Source: Ridgeia piscesae (Eukaryota; Annelida; Polychaeta; Sabellida; Siboglinidae). From it: a DNA stretch of 64,000 nucleotides. A program made the translations under genes and the position numbers. The notes beneath the pieces were generated by a model that saw nothing but the letters and a program-made list of their open reading frames with translations, had not been told where the DNA came from and did no database searches. Location: NCBI GenBank assembly GCA_025642075.2, contig JAODUO010000478.1:485932-549931 (forward strand), read 5' to 3'. This document shows, piece after piece, positions 56,808 to 64,000 of the stretch. How positions within the stretch are numbered: position 1 is the stretch's first letter; each line of letters opens with the position of its first letter.

Positions 56808-58126
56808 CATACATGTTAAGTTTTGGAAATGCCAATGTGGGAGATTTATACGTAAATCGGAGAGTCTCGGGGGGAAAACGGTATTTTATACGTAAATCGG
56901 AGGCTCTTGTAAAATGGGGCTATTATATGTAAATTAGGTTTTTAACCATAAATGCAAAGAATATAATACAAAAAGGAATAAATTCCACTGATTAAGATAT
57001 TGACATAGATATTGTTATATGAATTAACTTACTCTGGAGCAAAACCATTCAATATTAACATACATGTTTTATTATCACTATATAATACCACAAATATAAT
57101 AAATTCCCTGGTAATCTCATATAAAAAATGATGTGTTGCTGTTTGGCCCTCGTGAATTAAAAAGAAGGCTTAGCCTTGGTGAAATGAACAATAAATATTA
57201 TAATGTTCAGTAATTTACGCCTAACATTGGCATATTTGTTCAGCTTCTGATATGTATCATAGGTTGCAAAGAATCCCTTGCATGAAAAGCAGCAGCATCT
57301 ACATGATATTTTGTTACACAACTAACATAATCTTTACATGTAAAACTTGAATATGGAATTCATTTTCATGAGCTGGACTGAGCCATGGTGACACAGGCCC
57401 GACTGGAGATATTTAAATAAGCATGTTTTCGTCTGTAAATGGTTTTTTCATTTACATGTCAAATGTACTCAAATAATAAAGCGCTTAGCAAAGGTACATA
57501 CATTTACAAACATGCACATGTAATGTAGATGTATGGATGGCCATTATTTGTATAGATGTAAATGGATTGCAGTTTGTTCTACAAGACTGGAACGTACACA
57601 GTGGGCGATAATATGGTATCGAAGCGGCTCGCGGCATTTTTATAAAGCTGATAAACAATGTCAGCGACAGGCAATGTGTAGGTCTTGTACTTAGGTATTT
57701 ATTAGACTGTTTTTAATGTTCAGTCATCACAGTAAGACGTGGTTTAAATAATTCCAATTCAGGTCATTGTTCAAATCGTTGTCCGCGCCTGCGAGCGCCC
57801 GGCGGTGTCTGTGAGCATTAGCTCAGTCTCAGACTCGATTGCAATTAGTTAACTGGCATTGCTATTCGTTGTGAGGCGACTCTGAAAAACACTTGAGACA
57901 ATGCCCAGCCAGAAATAAACTAATTATCCATACCCAGTAAGATAAATTATGTAGAATTTGTTTGTTTTGGGTGGACTGAAAACCGGAAAGAGCCGGATGC
58001 TCCCGCAATTTTTTTCACTTATGTTTCGATGAAATTGCGGGAGATTGTTTCTCCCGCGCGGGAGATCGGGAGATTTCCTGTAATTGCGGGAGTCTCCCGC
58101 TGAATGCGGGAGACTTAACATGTATG
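56808..58126. mobile_element. DNA transposon inserted in the cassette array (1,319 bp)
   Basis: It begins CATACATGTTAAGT and ends ACTTAACATGTATG, a perfect 14-bp terminal inverted repeat. The flanks repeat CTACTG at 56802-56807 and 58127-58132, while the same place in other cassettes reads a single CTACTG. The target duplication is 4-6 bp depending on where the end is drawn. The interior has no transposase; near both ends it carries GGGAGA/CTCCCGC-type motifs. It is non-autonomous and of unknown superfamily. Confidence 0.85.
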
Positions 58127-61100
58127 CTACTGTGTTTTGATGACATTCACTTATTCGTGGTTGTGGTTTTTAGATTGAAGAAAGAAGATACAAAAAGAAC
58201 TCTGAAGATGCAAGTGAAGTTGATTGCGAGGAAAACACAGCAGGGGAACAACCTTTGACGAGGAACTAAGAGATCAGTATGAAACAAGAGTATACAATTA
58301 ATTAGAGCTACTGTCAGACTTGATTCTAGAATTATAATTAGTGTTGTTTTAATTGTTTTTCCTTCATGTGATGTCTTCAAGTCATATTCAGTTGATCCAT
58401 TTTTTAGATGGAAAGACAGGAACAAGTAGGGGAAGTTGATGAAGATAAGAAATCCAGCATCAGATGGCATCACAAAAAAGGTATGTAATATTTTTTTATA
58501 CCCTACTAAACAATGTATCGCTGACTATTTTTCTGTTTTGATTGGAGAAGAGGATGTACCAGAAGAGGAAACAGAAGAGGAATGAGAAGGGAAGAAGAGG
58601 ATTGAGAAAGGAACCAGGAAGAGAAGAAGAGAAGAAAGAGAAGAAGAGGAAAAGAAGAAGAAATAGAAGAGTTATCAACAAAAGGTATGTCTGTAGTTGC
58701 AATATAGAAAACACGTGTCTCATTTTTAGCTGATTATTCATTTACTGTTTACAGATGGATGGAGGTTGGAGGATGGAGGATGGAGGATGGAGGATGGGGA
58801 GAATGGGGAAGACGACAACTGAGAATGAAAACCTCAACATGATCCTTCATGTGGAAAAAGATGAGTATGAAACAGAGTGTACAACCGCAATTGAACCTAT
58901 ATAAGAGATGACAAGATTTATCGGTATAACTGATTTATACTACTGTGTTTTGATGACATTCACTTATTCCTGGTTCTGGTTTTTAGATTGAAGAAAGAAG
59001 ATACAAAAAGAACTCTGAAGATGCAAGTGAAGTTGATTGCGAGGAAAACACAGCAGGGAACAACCTTTGACGAGGAACTAAAAGATCAGTATGAAACAAG
59101 AGTATACAATTAATTGCAGCTACTGTCAGACTTGATTCTAGAATTATAATTAGTGTTGTTTTAGTTGTATTCCGTTCATGTGATGTCTTCAAATCGTATT
59201 CAGTTGATCCTTTTTTAGATGGGAAAGACGAGGAACAAGTAGGGGAAGTTCGATGAAGATAAGAAATCCAGCATCAGATGGCATCACACAGAAAAAGGTA
59301 TGTAATATTTTTATTATACCCTACTAAACAATGTATCGCTGACTATTTTTCTGTTTTGTATTAGAGAAGAAGACGGATGTACCAGAAGAGGAAACAGAAG
59401 AGGAATGAGAAGAGGAAGAAGAGGATTGAGAAGAGGAACCAGGAAGAAGAAGAAGAGGAAAGAGAAGAGGAACAAGAGGAACAAGAAGAAGAAATTAGAA
59501 GAGGTTTATCAAACAAAAGGTATGTCTGTAGTTGCAATATAGAAAACACGTCTCTCATTTTTAGCTGATTATTCATTTACTGTTTACAGATGGATGGAGG
59601 TTGGAGGATGGAGGATGGAGGATGGAGAATGGGGAAGACGACAACTGAGAATGAAAACCTCAACATGATCCTTCATGTGGAAAAAGATGAGTATGAAACA
59701 GAGTGTACAGCCACAATTGAACCTATATAAGAGATGACAAGATTTATCGGTATAACTGATTTATACTACTGTGTTTTGATGACATTCACTTATTCCTGGT
59801 TCTGGTTTTTAGATTGAACAAAGAAGATACAAAAGAACTCTGAAGATGCAAGTGAAGTTGATTGCGAGGAAAACACAGCAGGGAACAACCTTTGACGAGG
59901 AACTAAAAGATAAGTATGAAACAAGAGTATACAATTAATTGCAGCTACTGTCAGACTTGATTCTAGAATTATAATTAGTGTTGTTTTAGTTGTATTCCGT
60001 TCATGTGATGTCTTCAAATCATATTCAGTTGATCCTTTTTTAGATGGAAAGACGAGGAACAAGTAGGGGAAGTTCGATGAAGATAAGAAATCCAGCATCA
60101 GATGGCATCACAGAAAAAAAGGTATGTAATATTTTTATTATACCCTACTAAACAATGTATCGCTGACTATTTTTCTGTTTTGTATTAGAGAAGAAGACGG
60201 ATGTAGCAGAAGAGGAAACAGAAGAGGAATGAGAAGAGGAAGAAGAGGATTGAGAAGAGGAACCAGGAAGAAGAAGAGGAAAGAGAAGAGGAAGAAGAGG
60301 AACAAGAAGAAGAAGAAAGAGAAGAGGAGGAAGAGGAAGAAGAAATAAGAAGAGGATTATCAAACAAAAGGTATGTCTGTAGTTGCAATATTGAAAACAT
60401 GTCTCACTTTTTACTGATTATTCATTTACTGTTTACAGATGGAAGGAGGTTGGAGGATGGAGGATGGAGGATGGAGGATGGGGAAGACGACAACTGAGAA
60501 TGAAAACCTCAACATGATCCTTCATGTGGAAAAAGATGAGTATGAAACAGAGTGTACAGCTACAATTGAACCTATATAAGAGATGACAAGATTTATCGGT
60601 TTAACTGATTTATACTACTGTGTTTTGATGACATTCACTTATTCCTGGTTCTGGTTTTTAGATTGAACAAAGAAGATACAAAAGAACTCTGAAGATGCAA
60701 GTGAAGTTGATTGCGAGGAAAACACAGCAGGGGAACAACCTTTGACGAGGAACTAAAAGATAAATATGAAACAAGAGTACACAATTAATTGCAGCTACTG
60801 TCAGACTTGATTCTAGAATTGTAATTAGTGTTGTTTTAATTGTATTCCCCTGATGTGATGTCTTCAAATCATATTCAGTTGATCCATTTTTTAGATGGGA
60901 AAGACGAGGAACAAGTAGGGGAAGTTCGATGAAGATAAGAAATCCAGCATCAGATGGCATCACAGAAAAAAAGGTATGTAATATTTTTATTATACCCTAC
61001 TAAACAATGTATCGCTGACTATTTTTCTGTTTTGCATTAGAGAAGAAGACGGATGTACCAGAAGAGGAAACAGAAGAGGAATGAGAAGTGGAAGAAGAGG

Positions 61101-62136
61101 ATTGAGAAGAGGAACCAGGAAGAAGAAGAAGAGGAAAGAGAAGAGGAACAAGAGGAACAAGAAGAAGAAATTAGAAGAGGTTTATCAAACAAAAGGTATG
61201 TCTGTAGTTGCAATATAGAAAACACGTCTCTCATTTTTAGCTGATTATTCATTTACTGTTTACAGATGGATGGAGGTTGGAGGATGGAGGATGGAGGATG
61301 GAGGATGGAGGATGGAGGATGGCGAAGACGACAACTGAGAATGAAAACCTCAACAGGAACCTTCATGTGGAAAAAGATGAGTATGAAACAGAGTGTACAG
61401 CCGCAATTGAACCTATATAAGAGATGACAAGATTTATCGGTATAACTGATTTATACTACTGTGTTTTGATGACATTCACTTATTCCTGGTTCTGGTTTTT
61501 AGATTGAACAAAGAAGATACAAAAAGAACTCTGAAGATGGAAGTGAAGTTGATTGCGAGGAAAACACAGCAGGGAACAACCTTTGACGAGGAACTAAAAG
61601 ATAAGTATGAAACAAGAGTATACAATTAATTGCAGCTACTGTCAGACTTGATTCTAGAATTATAATTAGTGTTGTTTTAATTGTATTTCCTTCATGTGAT
61701 GTCTTCAAATCATATTCAGTTGATCCTTTTTTAGATGGGAAAGACGAGGAACAAGTAGGGGAAGTTTGATGAAGATAAGAAATCCAGCATCAGATGGCAT
61801 CACACAGAAAAAGGTATGTAATATTTTTATTATACCCTACTAAACAATGTATCGCTGACTATTTTTCTGTTTTGTATTAGAGAAGAAGACGGATGTACCA
61901 GAAGAGGAAACAGAAGAGGAATGAGAAGAGGAAGAAGAGGATTGAGAAGAGGAACCAGGAAGAAGAAGAGGAAAGAGAAGAGGAAGAAGAGGAACAAGAA
62001 GAAGAAAGAGAAGAGGAGGAAGAGGAAGAAGAAGAAGAAGAAATAAGAAGAGGATTATCAAACAAAAGGTATGTCTGTAGTTGCAATATTGAAAACATGT
62101 CTCACTTTTTACTGATTATTCATTTACTGTTTACAG

Positions 62137-62297
62137 ATGGAAGGAGGTTGGAGGATGGAGGATGGAGGATGGAGGTTGGAGGATGGAGGATGGAGGATGG
62201 AGGATGGAGGATGGAGGTTGGAGGTTGGAGGATGGAGGATGGAGGTTGGAGGATGGAGGTTGGAGGATGGAGGATGGAGGATGGAGGATGGAGGATG
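62137..62297 (+). repeat. Heptamer (GGAGGAT)n expansion in segment D of the ninth cassette
   Basis: About 22 copies of GGAGGAT/GGAGGTT, against 3-8 copies in most other cassettes. Seven is not a multiple of three, so copy number sets the frame of the rest of segment D. Confidence 0.9.
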
Positions 62298-63232
62298 GGG
62301 AAGACGACAACTGAGAATGAAAACCTCAACAGGAACCTTCATGTGGAAAAAGATGAGTATGAAACAGAGTGTACAGCCACAATTGAACCTATATAAGAGA
62401 TGACAAGATTTATCGATTTAACTAATTTATGCTACTGTGTTTTGATGACATTCACTTATTCGTGGTTGTGGTTTTTAGATTGACCAAAGAAGATGCAAAA
62501 AGAACTCTGAAGATGCAAGTGAACGTGATCGCGAGGAAAACACAGCCAGGGAACAATCTTTGAAGAGGAACTAAAAGATAAGTATGAAACAAGAGTACAC
62601 AATTAATTGCAGCTACTGTCAGACTTGATTCTAGAATTGTAATTAGTGTTGTTTTAATTGTATTTCCTTCATGTGATGTCTTCAAATCATATTCAGTTGA
62701 TCCATTTTTTAGATGGGAAAGACGAGGAACAAGTAGGGGAAGTTTGATGAAGATAAGAAATCCAGCATCAGATGGCATCACACAGAAAAAGGTATGTAAT
62801 ATTTTTATTATACCCTACTAAACAATGTATCGCTGACTATTTTTCTGTTTTGTATTAGAGAAGAAGACGGATGTACCAGAAGAGGAAACAGAAGAGGAAT
62901 GAGAAGAGGAAGAAGAGGATTGAGAAGAGGAACCAGGAAGAAGAAGAGGAAATAAGAAGAGGATTATCAAACAAAAGGTATGTCTGTAGTTGCAATATTG
63001 AAAACATGTCTCACTTATTACTGATTATTCATTTACTGTTTACAGATGGAAGGAGGTTGGAGGATGGAGGATGGAGGATGGGGAAGACGACAACTGAGAA
63101 TGAAAACCTCAACAGGAACCTTCATGTGGAAAAAGATGAGTATGAAACAGAGTGTACAGCTACAATTGAACCTATATAAGAGATGACAAGATTTATCGGT
63201 TTAACTGCTTTGAGTTGTATGTTGTAGAAACC

Positions 63233-63242
63233 ATTAAATAAA
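63233..63242 (+). terminator. Poly(A) signals after the cassette array
   Basis: Overlapping ATTAAA (63233-63238) and AATAAA (63237-63242) lie just beyond the last cassette. A GT-rich tract follows at about 63259-63287. This is a good 3' end for a plus-strand transcript of the array. Confidence 0.55.
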
Positions 63243-63287
63243 TATTATATTGGAGATGAGTTGATGTGTATAATTGGTGTGTATGTA

Positions 63288-64000
63288 CAATTTGCTTGTT
63301 TGCATTCTTTGAAACAGATTTTTTTAAATCTCTTTAATCTATATAGTTTTAATTTAATTAACTTTGAAATGGTTACACTCATCTATAACAATAATATTAA
63401 TATTATGAATATTTGATTGTTTTATCATAACTATTTTACCTTAAATTGTTATGTTGTATCATTATAATATATACAGCACATACTAACTTATACTTAGGCT
63501 TGTTTGCTCGCTGAGAGCATATCTAGCATAAACCATGGTTTCCCACTAATGTCGGTTTGCTGCCATTTTCTTGGTATATCTCCCGGTGTATCCCATCTGC
63601 TTCTTCCATTGTCTTGCATTACAATTTAAAAAAAACTTACTAAAATACGTCATAATTGGAGGGGCGATACGCAGCATTGATCGTTGTGGGATTCCAAACG
63701 GGAATCATTGTAAACGTGAATGTTGCATGCCAGCATTCACTTTATATGCTGGCATGCAACATCCACGTTTGTATAATATATAATTGTATCATGCGATATT
63801 TATTCTTCAGGTAATGAGAACCCCCTGTGTAATTATGGTGTATGGTGTACGTATGGCATAGACTTTCAATGTGTAATGGTACATTTAATTTACCATAGTA
63901 CGAACTAATTAAAGTATGTGACTATTATATCCGTAACTATATATGACTATATATATAGTTTAGGCGAATTGCTCATCCATGCTTGGGGAAAGGAGTCAGC
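63288..64000. other. Non-coding stretch at the right edge
   Basis: AT-rich sequence with TA tracts near 63940-63960. Apart from the hairpin at 63712-63770, nothing was recognised. Confidence 0.35.
63712..63770. ncRNA. 25-bp stem hairpin, miRNA-like or palindrome
   Basis: The arm 63712-63736 pairs with 63746-63770 with one mismatch, around a 9-nt loop. The arms contain TGTTGCATGCCAGCAT and ATGCTGGCATGCAACA. The size is near that of a short pre-miRNA, but the stem is more perfect than usual, and it could equally be the remnant of an inverted-repeat element. Confidence 0.3.

Larger units (their letters stand above)
53270..63200 (+). repeat. Tandem array of ten exon-bearing cassettes (about 0.84 kb each)
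   Basis: Cassettes can be anchored on the acceptor before ATTGAA: exon-like segment A starts at 53400, 54281, 55169, 56018, 58174, 58987, 59813, 60662, 61503 and 62479. Each cassette holds four segments in order. A (about 100 nt) ends GATAA|GTATGA. B (about 80 nt) starts AGATGGG and ends at GTATGT. C (about 110-260 nt, GAAGAG-rich) starts after TATTAG and ends at GTATGT. D starts after TTTACAG, carries GGAGGAT heptamers and ends GATGA|GTATGA. The intervening pieces are only about 75-150 nt and keep their splice signals in all copies. Single segments are open (C encodes Lys/Arg/Glu-rich sequence), but A and B often have stops and I could not follow one frame through a whole cassette. The first copy is the most divergent. 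Confidence 0.85.

Noticed and set aside
53270..63200. CRISPR array
   Set aside because: Repeats are about 0.84 kb and diverged, in a eukaryotic context, with no short repeat and unique spacer pattern.

Overview
The window is animal nuclear DNA. Every gene I can follow has GT-AG introns, separates from its neighbours by long AT-rich non-coding DNA, and sits among many microsatellites, minisatellites and small DNA transposons. A FoxQ2-like forkhead gene, secreted C-type lectin genes and a CYRI (FAM49) homologue point to a bilaterian invertebrate. I lean towards a lophotrochozoan such as a mollusc, but the sequence alone does not settle this. All exon models were read by eye from splice signals and reading frame.

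Layout. (1) 1.5-1.6 kb, minus strand: the first coding exon of a CYRI/FAM49 homologue, which restrains Rac1-WAVE signalling; the rest lies off the left edge. A 24-bp minisatellite fills the intron just upstream of it. (2) 5.4-7.3 kb: two inverted copies of a 0.29-kb MITE. (3) 11 kb: a decayed LINE fragment. (4) 12.2-19.4 kb, plus strand: a three-exon gene for about 1,888 residues. Its last exon carries the RAD51-binding motif shared by RAD51AP1 and RAD51AP2, and its giant first exon holds a 1.9-kb coding minisatellite of 9-residue units. (5) 20.7-25.1 kb, plus strand: an intronless FoxQ2-like gene with a TATA box and an overlapping upstream ORF. A duplicated 0.3-kb block lies 2-3 kb upstream.

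(6) 26.9-43.9 kb, minus strand: two paralogous six-coding-exon C-type lectin genes. The 40.3-43.4 kb copy is intact (241 residues). The 26.9-33.5 kb copy has 13.5 units of a 102-bp repeat inserted in its second exon, between signal peptide and lectin domain, and two frame conflicts. Very large microsatellites fill the introns and the spacer. (7) 45.9-46.5 kb: a decayed hAT transposase. (8) 49.8-52.0 kb: three non-autonomous DNA transposons, one with an exact 8-bp target duplication. (9) 53.3-63.2 kb: ten tandem copies of a cassette of about 0.84 kb, each with four short exon-like segments bordered by conserved splice sites. The array ends in a polyadenylation signal and is interrupted by a 1.3-kb DNA transposon.

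The genes do not form a pathway. The best leads are the cassette array, the repeat-expanded lectin gene, and the RAD51AP-like protein with its expanded repeat.
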